Below are positions 11,688 through 22,518 of a stretch of DNA of 64,000 bases, one piece after another. This DNA comes from Symbiodinium natans (lineage: Eukaryota; Sar; Dinophyceae; Suessiales; Symbiodiniaceae). Position 1 is the first letter of the stretch. Each line of letters opens with the position of its first letter. The notes under the pieces were generated by a model. That model had not been told where the DNA came from. It was given only the letters and a program-made list of their open reading frames with translations, and did no database searches. Made by a program: the position numbers and the translations under genes. The stretch lies in contig CAJNDS010000480.1 of assembly GCA_905221605.1 (NCBI GenBank), positions 542,355 to 606,354 on the forward strand. The letters are read 5' to 3'.

Positions 11688-12300
11688 GTGGACACGCCCT
11701 CTATCCTATACCCCAAAATCCTGTACGCTATACCCTGTACCTTATATATATGTATATATATATATATAAACGCCAAGCACCCTACACCCTAACCCCTAAA
11801 CCCTAAACCCTAAACTGAACCCCCACGCCCGCTGACTGTGTGCCCGTCGGTCCGAAATAATTGACCCAAGACCTTATTACTTAGCGCCGCTGGGGTATCT
11901 TTATGGAGTTTAGGGTTTAGGGTTTAGGGTTGAGGGTTTAGGGTTTAGGGTACGCCCCGCATGTTTTTGTTTTCTGTGGCTGGAGGCCGATGGTAGTGTC
12001 GGGATGGCTCGCAATTCGCACCCCGAGTCTGTGTACAAGGTCGCGCGTGCAGCAACATACTCACTCGTTGGACTATTCTGACTATTCTGATCTCCAATCC
12101 TGCCACGTGTTTTCGGCACCTATTTTTGGGGGTGTGGGGGGGAGGGGGGCTGGGGGGAAAATAGGCGCCGGAGACTTTTGGAGGCTTACCATTGTTGGAA
12201 CTCAGAGAAAAAAAACAAAAAACCTGGGGCAGACTCTGCTTTCCCCCGATGAAGGCCTTCATGAAAACCCACCCCCCCCCCCCCGACACCCACCTGGAAG
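11688..12300. repeat. Stretch without clear gene
   Basis: It contains a TA microsatellite (11744-11768), CCCTAAA and TTTAGGG patches, and G- and C-runs near 12130 and 12271. Long frames exist on both strands (about 11945-12380) but their sense is uncertain. Confidence 0.5.
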
Positions 12301-12379
12301 CGCGATATTGATTGTTCCTGAATCAGCCTTTGCGCACCGAAGTGCTTGGAAGAAGGTGCTTGAGGAGGGAAGCTGTGAT
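12301..12379 (+). CDS. Possible terminal exon
   Basis: After GGAAG an open frame reads ILIVPESAFAHRSAWKKVLE and stops at TAG (12380-12382). Protein-like texture, but the acceptor AG|C is not the preferred type here. Confidence 0.35.
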
Positions 12380-12500
12380 TAGGTTTTCACAGGCCAGCAG
12401 CTTATATTTCATCTGACTGATGTAATGTGTCATGGTATACACTCACCCTAAACCCTAAACCCTAAACCCTAGAATTTGGCCTCCGCGAAAATAGGTGCCG

Positions 12501-12690
12501 GCACCCATATCCCTATACCCCTCGATGCCGACGCCCCCTCATCTCGCATCATTCTGTTTGCCAACAGACGGTGCTGCGCCCGCTCCCCACCAACTCACGT
12601 TCTTGTTTCTTTGAGCCAAGAGCATCCTCGTCCGGGCCCCTCAATTTCGGGTCTCCGCCAGTTCTGTGCGTCACGAGGTGCAGGTGTGAG
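12501..12690 (+). CDS. Exon-like open stretch, unknown
   Basis: A frame of about 63 codons follows AAAATAG|G. It includes PSSRIILFANRRCCARSPPT and ends before CCCTAAA repeats. It is GC-rich coding-like sequence without recognised motif. Confidence 0.35.
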
Positions 12691-13324
12691 GCAAGTTCAC
12701 CCTAAACCCTAAACCCTAAACCCTAGACCCTAAACCCTAAACCCTAAACCCTAAACCCTAAACCGCTAGCATGTGAAGCTCGGAGTTTCTAGATCCTGGT
12801 CCCCTCGTGACAGTGTCTGAAACGCGCCGTGTCATCGTCATGGGGATGCTGAGCTGGTGATCTACTAGGTTAGTTTTTGGACATCTGTTGTTTTCCTTAT
12901 TTGAGTATATAAGGGGGAATATATATATATATATATATATATGTATTGTTTAGAGGGTTTAAAGGCCAACCCACCTATAGGATTCTTGAGACTGACAAGT
13001 TGGGTAAATCTGATTGCGTTTCATAGCCAGTAGCGTTTGCTTGCTGACGATATGGTATACGTTCGTGCCACATCAGTCAGGAGAGGAGTTGGAAGCAAAG
13101 GTTTTCGGGTTTAGGATTTGGGTTTGGGGTTTAGGGTTTACGGTCGGATCTCATGGAGCTGCCTCTGGGGCACTTACTGCACTGCAGGAAGGTTGCGGCC
13201 GGCAACAGTGTAGCCGCGCAGCCGCAGTCCTATCCCACCTGGGGTCCCTAAACCCTAAACCCTAAACCCTAAACCCTAAACCCTAAACCCTAAACCCCAA
13301 AGAGAGACAGCCAGCCAACATCTG

Positions 13325-13445
13325 CTTCACTCGTGCAAAGCGTTGGTCGAGCGATGGCACTGCAAGAATGTCTGCATGGAAGCTGCCCACGCCACACAGA
13401 ACAACGCAAGCCGCAAGGAGGAGATCCCTCCACTCCAAACCCCTT
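13325..13445 (+). CDS. Exon-like island, unknown
   Basis: An open frame reads CKALVERWHCKNVCMEAAHA and onward to KEEIPPLQ. All-helix texture with several Cys. Other frames on both strands are also open, so the assignment is tentative. Confidence 0.35.
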
Positions 13446-13748
13446 TCCTCTGCGCATTTCGCCCACCTTAAACCCCACAAATTAAATCCTGCCTTTGCTT
13501 GCAATCCCTTTGTTTGGCCCTCCTGATTATAGACTAACCCTCCACTTAAGTACACCGAAACAGAAACTACAGCTCAGGGCCCTCAAGTATGCCCAAAGTA
13601 TACGCTAAAAAGCCCTGTAGACCTGCGTGAGAATAGCCCTTATTAGACCTGCGTGTGTGGAAGGCGCAGGAGGCAGGACCAGCCTGTTTCGCGCGTTCCC
13701 TGCTGTCTCTAGCAGTCAGTTGACAGGCCGGGCTAGAAGGCTTTGAAC

Positions 13749-13840
13749 ATGGTTCAGATGCACGTGGCCCAGACGGCTCTGAAAATCGCTCGCGCATCCT
13801 TGGCACGTGCTTGGCGACATGGGGGTTTCCGAAAATATGG
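13749..13840 (+). CDS. Exon-like island with ATG
   Basis: Starts ATG and reads MVQMHVAQTALKIARASLAR then AWRHGGFRKYG. It is amphipathic in pattern and ends where another short inverted-repeat sequence (13843-13910) begins. It could be a first exon. Confidence 0.4.
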
Positions 13841-14298
13841 GTACCCTCTGGGGTTCCTATAATCAGGACTATAATTTTGGGGTATATCAAGGGTACCCCT
13901 ATTTGGGGAAATCCCTAAACCCTAGTTAAACCCTCAACCCTAAACCCTAAATACCCACATGAGTCTTCTGCTTTCGGAGTGAGCTCAACGTGTACGCAGC
14001 TAGGGTAGCCAGGCCTCATGGGACAGCATGTGCCCACCGCCGGTTGACCTGAAGCGTGGCTTAGAGTTTAGGGTTTAGGGTTTAGCCCCCTTATACTTAC
14101 AGTCCTTTATTTCCCTAATAAGGACCCCAAGCTTACAGTCTATAGAGTTCCAGGCCGAAGCCACGTGTTTCAACTCTTCGGATTGAACCATCCCAAGTAT
14201 CTGAATGGTCTGTGGGCCAGAAAACCACCCAAACATATGCAGTGTAGGGTTTAGGGTTTAAGGTTTAGGTTTTTAGGTCTAGAAGAGGCTTTGCAGGA

Positions 14299-14341
14299 TG
14301 CGCATTGGGTGTCCTGTGCCTGCTGTGACCCCAAGATGCCA
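14299..14341 (+). CDS. Exon-like island, Cys-rich
   Basis: TTTGCAG|G acceptor, then DAHWVSCACCDPKMP and a GT donor (GTTCAG). The W-V-S-C-A-C-C pattern hints at a metal-binding segment, but it is too short to name. Confidence 0.35.
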
Positions 14342-14540
14342 GGTTCAGAGGCTGTTGGGAACAACTTGTCCCCTACAAATCCCCTAAGTCCTCAACCCCC
14401 GAACCCTAAACCCCAAACCCTAAACCCCAAACCCCTAAACCCTAAACCTCCAAACCCTCAACCCCAAAACCCTAAACCCTAAACCCCAAACCCCTAAACC
14501 CTAAACCCCCGAAGCCCAGACCCCAAATGCTACCCTCGAG

Positions 14541-14615
14541 GCGCTGCAGTGGAAGTTGTGGCACCGCCGGGAGCTGCAAAACCTCGCAACGCTGGATGAC
14601 GTGAAGCTGAGGAGG
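14541..14615 (+). CDS. Exon-like island, helical
   Basis: CTCGAG|G acceptor, then ALQWKLWHRRELQNLATLDD and VKLRR. TTTAGGG repeat follows at once. Family unknown. Confidence 0.45.
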
Positions 14616-14720
14616 CTTAGGGTTTAGGGCTTAGAGGGCTTAGGGTTTAGGGTTTAGGGTTTAGGGTTTAGGGTTTAGGGTTTAGGGTTTGGGGTTTAGG
14701 GTTTTGGGTTTTCGGGTTTG
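14616..14720 (+). repeat. TTTAGGG array
   Basis: About 14 units, including TTTGGGG and GGCTTA variants. Confidence 0.85.
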
Positions 14721-14971
14721 GGGCTTCCGGGCGTCATCAAGATTTCTAGCAATTAACTGCTCCTGGTGTGGGAGTGTGGGGTTGGCGAGGAATGCAGATC
14801 CTCTGCGCATTCTTTGTCTACTCTTGCCCCCCCCCAACTGCGGGAAGCCACCCCCGAAAGTCTAGCTTCTTAGGATGGAGGGTGTCATGGGCCCGTTGGT
14901 AGCTGGCCAGAACCACAAGGCAGCGTGCAGTCAGGGCACACAGCACAGCCCAGGGCTAGTGACTCTCTGTG

Positions 14972-15060
14972 GTGCCTTACAGTAACTTTAGATCCTTAGC
15001 CTTTTTGGGTTTCTTGGGTTTCTGACTAAGGCAGCTAAAAACTATATGTCTAGCTACCCA
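14972..15060. repeat. Dispersed repeat, pair of 57195-57290
   Basis: The stretch with GTAACTTTAGATCCTTAGCC, GGGTTTCTTGGGTTTCT and AAGGCAGCTAAAA recurs with a few changes at 57195-57290. Its nature is unknown; it may be another short non-autonomous element. Confidence 0.55.
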
Positions 15061-16301
15061 GCAAAGTGCAGCAAAGGACTGGTGTCTGTATTGGATCATT
15101 CTCGGGGTGTATTGCAAGCGGCCGGGAAACATCACGTGCTGGCTACCCCCTGTATCGGATGCGATGCTGGCCACTGGCCCAAGGGGAGTTTTCGGGGCCC
15201 CAAACCCAAAGCCCTAAACCGGAAATGGTTCTGAGATTTCTAGCAACCCTGAGTTCAGGGTAGTTTGTCTAAGGCGTGGCCGAAGCAACTCAGGAGGTGC
15301 TAGAACGTTTTGGGCCTTCGGATGGTATAGGTTTTGTCTCAACCCGAAACCCCAATTCTGCTTAAACCCGAAACCCGAAACCCTTAACCCTAAACGCCTT
15401 CCTTTACTTAGTTGGTCCTTGGTGTCCTCGACTCGGAATCTTCAAGTTCTGGACCAAAAGCCTATCTTAGAGTTTCCAACAGTAGGAGTACCGTTTTGGG
15501 GGGTTCCTGTAAAGACTGGCGTTTTGGGGTTTAGGGTTTAATTAGGGCTTGGGGGTTTCGGGTTCAAGGTTTCGGGGGGAAGCTTCCATAAAAAAAAACC
15601 CTCAACCCTAAACTTTGGGATTTGCCTTCCAGCTCAGCTGATTCTTTCCACGTTCTGTCTTCATGTTCTACAAGCGCTTGCACGGTAGGGTCACAGGTGT
15701 AAAGTTTAAAGTCCAACTTAGACTTAATTCGGTATTCTTTGGGGTGTAGGGTTCAGAGTTTACGGCCACAGGTGTAATAGCCCTGTAGCCCTATAAGTCT
15801 AGAACCGACAAGCCCCCCCCCCCCCCCCGCCCGAATCCCGAATTATAACTTATAACCCTCTAGCCCTACAACCCTGTAGCCTGAAGCCTAAACAGTTCAA
15901 ACCCTATAAAGCCTATAAACCTTATTTTCTATAAACCCTAAACCCCCCAAAACCCCACAAACCCCATAAGCCTTGCCCTTCAGGCGCTGGGAGCCCCTCG
16001 AAGTGGGGGGCCGAGTGGGGTGGGGGGGGGGGAGCTTTCCAGTTTTCTGGGGTTTGTAGAGTTGATGAGGTTTAGGGTTTGGGGTTTGGGGGTTTGGGTT
16101 TGGGGTTTAGGGCTTAGGGGGTCGTGCTCTCAAGCCCCGAGTGCGAGTTGAGGCTTTGTAGGTGTTGTGGGCCTTGTAGGGTTTGTAGGCTTCCTAGAAC
16201 TCGGGCTTTTCAGGACGTGTAGAGCACTTTTGGGGGTTTATCGGGTTTGCAGGAGTTGTAGATGTTTCTTAATTTTTCTGGTTTGTGCGTACCGGATTCC
16301 T

Positions 16302-16413
16302 AGACCCCTGCCAGGATTCCAAAAACGTAGAGCCCCTAAATAGTACCATGTACTACTCTTGGGTCATTTTAGGCAGTCTTGAGGGGATATACTGTTTGAA
16401 TCCAGGGGTCTGG
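16302..16413. mobile_element. MITE family B copy (AGACCCCTG type)
   Basis: It opens AGACCCCTGCCAGGATTCC and ends TTGAATCCAGGGGTCTGGG, an inverted match. The middle ATAGTACCATGTACTACTC is shared with the family B copies near 20 kb. Confidence 0.75.
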
Positions 16414-16722
16414 GTTTGTGGTCTGGCGATTGTCGGGCAGGCATGCATCAGCAGTCACCCGGTGCCCTGGACTTTTCAACGTATAGACGTTGGTTTATTC
16501 CTGGAACCCTAAACCCTGAACCAGAAGATATGCTGGCAACTTTGAACTCTGGGCGCCAGATGGAGCGGATCCCCTCAGATGACTTTTCCCAGTCGCAGAC
16601 AGTCGCCCCGGGGCAGAAGACTCACAGCAAAGGCGGAAGTTCAGGCTTAGGGTTTAGGGTTTAGGGTTTAGGTTTCCTTGGTAGTTGAAGAAGTGAGGAG
16701 AGACTCCTTCAATGGGGATGAG

Positions 16723-19377
16723 GCTGTCGAGCCGAGGTGCATCATGAGCGAACTCATGCCGAAGTTTCACCCCGAAGGGGCATGAGTCATGGGTCGCATG
16801 GGTTCCCTGAATCTTATTCCCTATAAACCCTCTATGTATACCTTGTTTTGTCCCTGTATACCTAAGTAGCCCCCCAAAAACCATGGGTTCCTCTTAAGTT
16901 TTTTGTAAGAAGCCTCGTGGTACTAAGCTGGACCATGTAAATCTGGCCGAAAGAGCTGTGCGGCATGTGCTAGCCCTAAACCCTAAACTCTAAACCCTAA
17001 ACCCTAAACCCTGTGCGGCATGTCCTAGCCCTTCCCAGAACACCAGAATGCCAAATAGCAATGCATCTGCTAGGGTTTGGGGTTTGGGATTTGGGTTTGG
17101 TTTCGGGGTTTAGGGTTTAGGGTTTAGTTTAGGGTTGCTTATGACACTAAACCCTAGAACCCGAAGTAAGCCATTGTAACCCTAGACATTAACCCCAACC
17201 TTCTAAGCCTCATACTCAATCCTAAACCCGGTAAGTCGAAGCCGCCCCACCTAACCGCAAGATCCCAGGAAAACCTTAAGCCCAAAACCCTAAGCCCCAA
17301 ACCCTAAGCCCAAGGTTGACGTACTACCCCTTTGAATAAGAAACTAAAAAAAACGGGTTTCGGGTTAATGGGGGTCGGGGTTGCCTGGCATCTTATAGGT
17401 ATATATGTATATATCATGTAGGACACCCAGAAAGGAAGTTCCATTTTGGGAAATACATATAAATATATATATATATATATACATAGGGTTTAGGGTTTAG
17501 GGAATCCATATGGTTCAGGTTTAGGGTTTAGGGCTTAGGGAACCCGAAGCCCGGTCGTCCCCCAAACCCAAGTCTTCAAGGCCACCATGCAGCGGTATGG
17601 GCTAGCCCCAGACGAGGTCCATGCGATTGAGGGCTACTTGGAGCTTCAGGGTACTTATAACCCAAGTATATGTGGAGTTATAGCCCACTTAATAAGCCCC
17701 TTAAGTGTACTCTAATAGGGTTTTTCCATTGGGTTTTCAGTGCAGTTATAGTTGGGCTACTAAGTACCATGAACCTCCAAGTACCCCCCCCCCCCCCCCT
17801 AATCCCTCTTGGTAGCCCAGTGGTGACCTTTACACTTTTTTGTTTGGCTCTAGGCTCCCTTTTCAAGTAACCAACCCCCAAAAAGGGTACCCTTCTTGTA
17901 AAATTCTTATTACTACGATTATTATTATTATTGCTATTGTTATTGGTATTATTATTACTATTGTGATTTGGCTACCAAGCCCTAGAACCCCAAGAGCCCT
18001 GTAGCTTGGGAGGCTGTAGAGCCCTGTCGCTCTAGATGCCCTATGACCCCATAGCCTTAAACCGTAGAACCCCTGACTCCCTAGACGAGGGCCCGGAGTA
18101 GGCCCTGATTCCATTTTTCTAAGGCTTTCCCTTGTAAGCCCCATTCAACCAAAAGGGGCACCCTTTTGAATCCTAGGTTACTCTCGGGTCTCGTAGATTC
18201 AAGTCTGAGGTTAGTCATATGGGCTCTTAATATCGTCCCTTACTTCCGGTAAAGGGTTCTGAAGTATGGGCCCTTGGGTTGTATAGGGTATATAAGGGGT
18301 ATACTTATAAGGCGTCCCCTTCTAAGGGCTCATACTCAGGGACCATGAAACTAGCCTAAGATGAAGTCAAAACACTACCACGGGGAAGTGGCTTCTGGGT
18401 CGTGGAGATTGGTGGCTTTGGGATCTCTGGGAGGAGGAGAACGTCAAAGTCTGGGCAGACGGCGAAACCCTAAACCCTAAGCCCGAAACCCTAAACCCTA
18501 AACCCTAAACCCTAAACCCTAAACCCTAAACCCTAAACCCTAAACCCTAAACCCTAAACCCTAAACCCTAAACCCTAAACCCTAAACCCTAAACCCTAAA
18601 CCCTACCTCGAGCCGTTGCAAGGCAAGCCCCCGACTTGCCACATGTTTCGTGGAAACGCGACTGCCCGAGTAGATGGGTCGCTACAACCTGCCTTTCCCG
18701 AAGCCTTCTTGGTAGCCCAGTCGTACCCTTTTCCCCTTTTTTGGTTCTGGGTTGCCTTTTCCCCTTTTTTGGTTCTGGGTTCCCTTATCAAGTAACCAAC
18801 CCAAAACTGGGTGCGCTTATTGTACTATGGCTGCTGGGGCTACCGGGCCTTTCTTCAAGCGGCAATGCTCAGCTGGACGCGCTCCAAGGGGGACATCCAA
18901 CTCTTTGGAGCATTAGGGTTTATACTTTGGGCTTCTGTAGAGGGGTTTAAAGCCTAACCCTAAACCGTAAACCCTAAACCGTAAACCTTAAGGTTCACGA
19001 GGCCTTGCTGGGATAGGCAGAAGAAGTGGCAATCAGCATTGGTGATCGATGCGACGTCTCCAAAATGCCCTCAACCCTAGATTCACGATCCTAGAACCCC
19101 ATATCCCTACAACCCTGTTGCTCTTCAACCCTGTAAACCCTAAAAATTCAAGAGTCTAAAGAACAGCCTTCAGCCCCAAACCCGCAACCTCAAATTTGAC
19201 CGAAACTGAACCAGGGGGGGTTTACGAAAATTAAGGGGCCCTTTATAAGGACCCCAATGAGGTGCCCCTAGTTTGGGAAACCTCCAGGTCGTCCTCGTCA
19301 ACGAGCTGCGCGAGCAGCTTCTGAAATCGGAGCCCACGCCGGAGGACGGGTGCCCCCGCACATGGACGCCGGGTTCC
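16723..19377 (+). CDS. Multi-exon gene X (partial), unknown protein
   Basis: Six coding islands join in one open frame: 16723-16779, 17581-17642, 18623-18711, 18860-18909, 19017-19055 and 19288-19377 (387 nt, 129 codons). Donors are GC, GC, GT, GC, GT and then GT after the last exon; acceptors are AG|G except AAG|C before 18860. The joined product contains MSELMPKFHP, YGLAPDEVHAIEGYLEQ, SWKRDCPSRWVATTCLS, SWTRSKGDIQLFG and VVLVNELREQLLKSEP. It has many charged and Trp residues, no signal peptide and no membrane segment in this part. The YGLAPDEV piece resembles a PPR repeat, but one match is not enough to name it. Further exons may be 21640-21666, 21979-22011 and 22468-22518. The intron between the third and fourth exons is an introner; the longer introns hold MITEs and a CCCTAAA array. 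The start codon was not found. The frame-consistent joins are what I see; that they are spliced is inference. Confidence 0.5.
17808..17979. mobile_element. Introner-like element, family E, in an intron
   Basis: It is bounded by CTTGGTAGCCCAG at the left and its inverted partner (GGCTACCAAG) at the right. Inside are TTCAAGTAACCAACC and AAAAAGGGTACCC, shared with other copies, plus an ATT-rich segment. It lies in the intron 17643-18622 of gene X. Confidence 0.65.
18085..18194. mobile_element. MITE family D copy
   Basis: GGGCCCGGAGTAGGCCCTGA opens it; AAAAGGGGCACCCTTTTGAA and GGTTACTCTCGGGTC close it. Confidence 0.65.
18467..18605 (-). repeat. CCCTAAA array within an intron of gene X
   Basis: About 18 almost perfect units just upstream of the exon at 18623. 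Confidence 0.9.
18712..18859 (+). mobile_element. Introner forming a complete intron of gene X
   Basis: The whole 148-nt gap between two in-frame exons is a family E element: it starts GTAGCCCAG after CTTCTTG, contains CAAGTAACCAACCC, and ends GGGGCTACCGGGCC...CTTCAAG. Direct in-frame joining of the flanking exons supports removal as an intron. Confidence 0.6.
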
Positions 19378-19573
19378 GTGCTCAGGGTTTAGGGTTTAGG
19401 GTTTCGGGTGTGGGATATGAGGTGCATGACCCGTCACCTCCTTTTTGTTTGGGGCGGGGTCTCAATGGCTAGCAACCCGTTACCACAAATACCCTGATAT
19501 TTCATCCGACCGGACTGTTTCCACCGGACCCAAATGTCAGCGTAGCACTGCGACTGCCTAGAGTACACAGAAT

Positions 19574-19672
19574 GCTGGGAGGATCCAAAATTTAGAACCC
19601 CCCCTAAATAGTACCCCTACGCTACTATTGTGTCATTTCCAGAGGGGATCGTGTTTTGGATCCTTCCAGGGT
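19574..19672. mobile_element. MITE family B copy
   Basis: CTGGGAGGATCCAAAA opens and TTTTGGATCCTTCCAGG closes. The middle has AAATAGTACCCC and TACTATTGTGTCATT as in sister copies. The outermost bases are eroded. Confidence 0.7.
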
Positions 19673-19764
19673 CATTCGGTGGTTTAGCAAGTTTAGGTTC
19701 AAGCTTCGTTCCAGCTCCAAGTAGGGCTTTGCTTTGTTCTGGACTCCATCAGCAGTTGAGGAAC

Positions 19765-19935
19765 CCAAACCCCTGGGAGGATCCAAAAAGTAGATCCCTT
19801 AAGGGTTCCTAGAAATGACCCAATAGTAGTATAAGGTACTATTTGGAGTTCTATGCTTTGGACCCTAAACCCTAAACCCTACAACCCTACAAACCTACAA
19901 CCCTAAACCCTAAACCCCTCCCAGGGGTCTGGGAA
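19765..19935. mobile_element. MITE family B copy split by CCCTAAA repeat
   Basis: The 5' arm (ACCCCTGGGAGGATCCAAAA) and interior are normal. In the 3' arm the expected TTTGGATCCTCCCAGGGG is interrupted after TTTGGA by about 54 bp of CCCTAAA-like sequence (19863-19916), then resumes CTCCCAGGGGTCTGGG. Confidence 0.75.
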
Positions 19936-20054
19936 GCCGCGGGATCCCCTCGACCCCAAGCAGTTGAGGACAATGTCAACATCTAGGCCACTGAGGATGT
20001 CAGGCATGTAGGTACTAGTAAGATTCTTACTACTAGTTCAGTATGATTCTTAGG

Positions 20055-20170
20055 CCAGACCCCTGGGAGGATCCGAAAAGTAGAACCCCCAAATGGTACC
20101 CCATACTACTATTGCGTCATTCTTGGGAACCCCGAAGGGAATCTATTTGGGATCCTCCCAGGGGTCTGGG
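20055..20170. mobile_element. MITE family B copy, well preserved
   Basis: CCAGACCCCTGGGAGGATCC and its exact inverse GGATCCTCCCAGGGGTCTGG bound 116 bp. This is the best terminal repeat pair of the family. Confidence 0.85.
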
Positions 20171-20242
20171 AGACGACTTCACCCAACAACCTAAGCAGGA
20201 CCCGCTTTCGGAGTGCTGTCTACGGTTTGGAGCCCAGAAGCT

Positions 20243-20373
20243 GGTTTAGGGTTTAGGGTTTAGGGTTTAGGGTTTAGGGTTTAGGGATAGGGTTTAGGGT
20301 TTAGGGTTTTGGGTTTAGGGTTTGGGGTTTGGGGTTTGGGGTTTGGGGTTTGGGGTTTAGGGTTTAGGGTTTA
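20243..20373 (+). repeat. TTTAGGG / TTTGGGG array
   Basis: TTTAGGG units flank a uniform block of TTTGGGG (about 20321-20356). Confidence 0.85.
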
Positions 20374-20565
20374 GCTCAGCATAGCGGCGTGTGTAAGAGC
20401 AGGGTTTGGGGTGTATAGGGTTTGTAGGGTGAAGGATGTATAGCAGTTTGAGGTTTCTTCTGGGTGTGTGGGAGTTATTGGTTCAACGGGTTTATCGGCC
20501 ACATGGGTCTTACAGGGCTTACAGGGATTGTAAAGGTCTATACATTGTGCTCACTGACATACCCA

Positions 20566-20684
20566 AGACCCCTGGGAGGATCCCGAAAGTAGATCCACTT
20601 AAGGGCTCCAAAAAATGACCCAATAGTAGTAGAGGGTACTATCTGGGGGGGGTTCTGTTCTTTGGGTCCTCCCAGGGGTCTGGG
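20566..20684. mobile_element. MITE family B copy
   Basis: AGACCCCTGGGAGGATCCCG opens and GGTCCTCCCAGGGGTCTGGG closes; the middle carries AATAGTAGTAGAGGGTACTA. Confidence 0.8.
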
Positions 20685-20724
20685 TACCAAGTGGTCAGTT
20701 CTCAAGTTCCTGGTCATAAGAGGG

Positions 20725-21509
20725 ACCCTAAACCCTAAACCCTAAACCCTAAACCCTAAACCCACAAGGGCCCTGCGACATAGGTTGCTCCAGGTTGTGC
20801 TTGGGGTTTTGGAGTGTCGTAGCTCTCCGCGACTTGTATCAGGCGCGCCGTCACGTACACTGAGTGGGAGGTGCAGGCCACTGCCCGGGGGGGGGGGGGA
20901 GGGGGGGCGGGCTGCGGGCTGATTTGGGCTTCTCGCTATTTCTCTACATGGAAGGTGCAGGCCCCTTACCATACCAACTACTGCGCTACGTTTAGAAACT
21001 TTATAACACAGAAGCCCTAGACACTGAGCACTACAACTATTTGAACCCCCCCAAATCCAGAATAAGGATCCTTATATTGCCCTTGCAAGGAAGAATTGTT
21101 TACATTTTTTGGGTGGTTCTTAAGCAAAAGTAGTTTTTTACCTACACTCTAACCCCCCCAAAACCTATACCCCACCTTAGTTCGGAGTTCTCGGATTTGC
21201 CGGGCTGCAATGGTACACCTACTCAGGGCTTTGCTTGCAGGCTGTGGGCGACAAGGTTTACAAGGCTTCGGCGGTAGGGCCGCAAAGAATTCCGACAAGG
21301 AGGGGCTCCTTTACTGTACTATCTATAGCTAAGGGACTTAAACCCTGAGTTAGGATCCTTATACCCCCATTTCGGGCCTTAAAAGCTCTAACTTATAACT
21401 AGGGTGGCCCCTCCCTTGTAGAGATGGGTTTAGGGCCTATAGGGTTTGGGGATGAGAATTTGGGTCTTGAGTTTCGGCAGTACGGAGGCAGGAGCAATAA
21501 AACCTGAAT
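20725..21509. other. Stretch without recognised gene
   Basis: A short CCCTAAA array (20725-20762) is followed by GC-rich sequence with a G-run (20886-20910) and a piece resembling the repeats at 8765 and 53505 (21055-21130). No frame with convincing borders was seen. Confidence 0.5.
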
Positions 21510-21615
21510 TTGGGATGTTGTCCCCCGCATACTAGCAGTCCCTCTAATAGAAGTTCTCATAGGGGGAACTATAAATCCCTATTGAGGACTGCTAGCATAC
21601 GGGCGAACATCCCAA
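21510..21615. mobile_element. MITE family A copy
   Basis: TTTGGGATGTTGTCCCCCGC against GGGCGAACATCCCAA, with the shared AGCAGTCCCT / GGACTGCTAGC interior pair. Confidence 0.75.
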
Positions 21616-21639
21616 CCTAAACCCTTATCTGGTGTACAG

Positions 21640-21666
21640 GTCACGTCTCGAGCTGAGCAGCTTACA
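21640..21666 (+). CDS. Possible further exon of gene X
   Basis: GTACAG|G acceptor, VTSRAEQLT in phase 0, then GT donor (GTGGTC). It follows in frame from the exon ending at 19377. Confidence 0.3.
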
Positions 21667-21978
21667 GTGGTCTGTACGTGATTTCCTCCCTTGTTGCTTC
21701 CTGGGACCCCTTTATGCCTACGTAACTTACTTGCAGGAGTGGGCTACTTACAGAAAGAAAAGGTTCCTGTGTTCTGAGATGGCGCTGGGCTGCATTACCG
21801 GGAAAAAACGGTTCCTAGCTTCATTGTAAGATGGCTATGGGCTGCTGCACCCTCAACCATCAAGCCCTAAACCCTAAACCCCTAACCCCTAAACCCTAAA
21901 CCCATCAAGCCTACTATAGCGAAGTGAAGATGTCACCACCGAAAGGCGGACAAGCGCGCTGGTCCACCCCGGGCACAG

Positions 21979-22011
21979 GTGTTCACCGAGATTCCAGAGA
22001 AGGCTCGCAAG
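21979..22011 (+). CDS. Possible further exon of gene X
   Basis: GCACAG|G acceptor, VFTEIPEKARK in phase 0, GT donor (GTTGTC). Confidence 0.35.
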
Positions 22012-22467
22012 GTTGTCGACCCTTAGGGTTTAGGGCTTAGACCCTAAACCCTAGACCCTAGACCCTATAAACCTAAACCCTAAACCCTAGTATAGGAGGC
22101 CAGCAGCTTACACCCCAAACTGTTCTCCTAGTGTCCAGGTTTTGGGTCTTTTAAGTATATTTTCCAACAGGCTGCCGTTGCTGCTGTTGTTGCTGCTGCT
22201 GCTGTAACGTGACAACATTCTTGGACATGAAGCAGCCGGAATTCTCAGGGTTTAGGGTTTAGGGTTTAGGGTTTAGGGTTTAGGGAAGGGTCAGAGTCTC
22301 AGAGTATCAGGGCACTGCATCAGAGGCTTGCCAAGACTGAGCGTGTGACTGAATCATTCTTTCCCATTCCAAGTATTCAGTGGTCTCGCCCTCCATGATT
22401 GTGTTCGGAGTAACAGACTGTCGTGCAAGATTTATGATCATACTCGCTGCTTGAAATTTATTTGCAG

Positions 22468-22518
22468 GAGCATTGGCTTAGGGCCAAGACTTGTCACATG
22501 TGCGCATTGTCCCGGCAA
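22468..22518 (+). CDS. Possible further exon of gene X, Cys pair
   Basis: TTTGCAG|G acceptor, EHWLRAKTCHMCALSRQ in phase 0, GC donor. The frame stays open to 22704. The C-H-M-C pair could bind metal. Confidence 0.35.
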
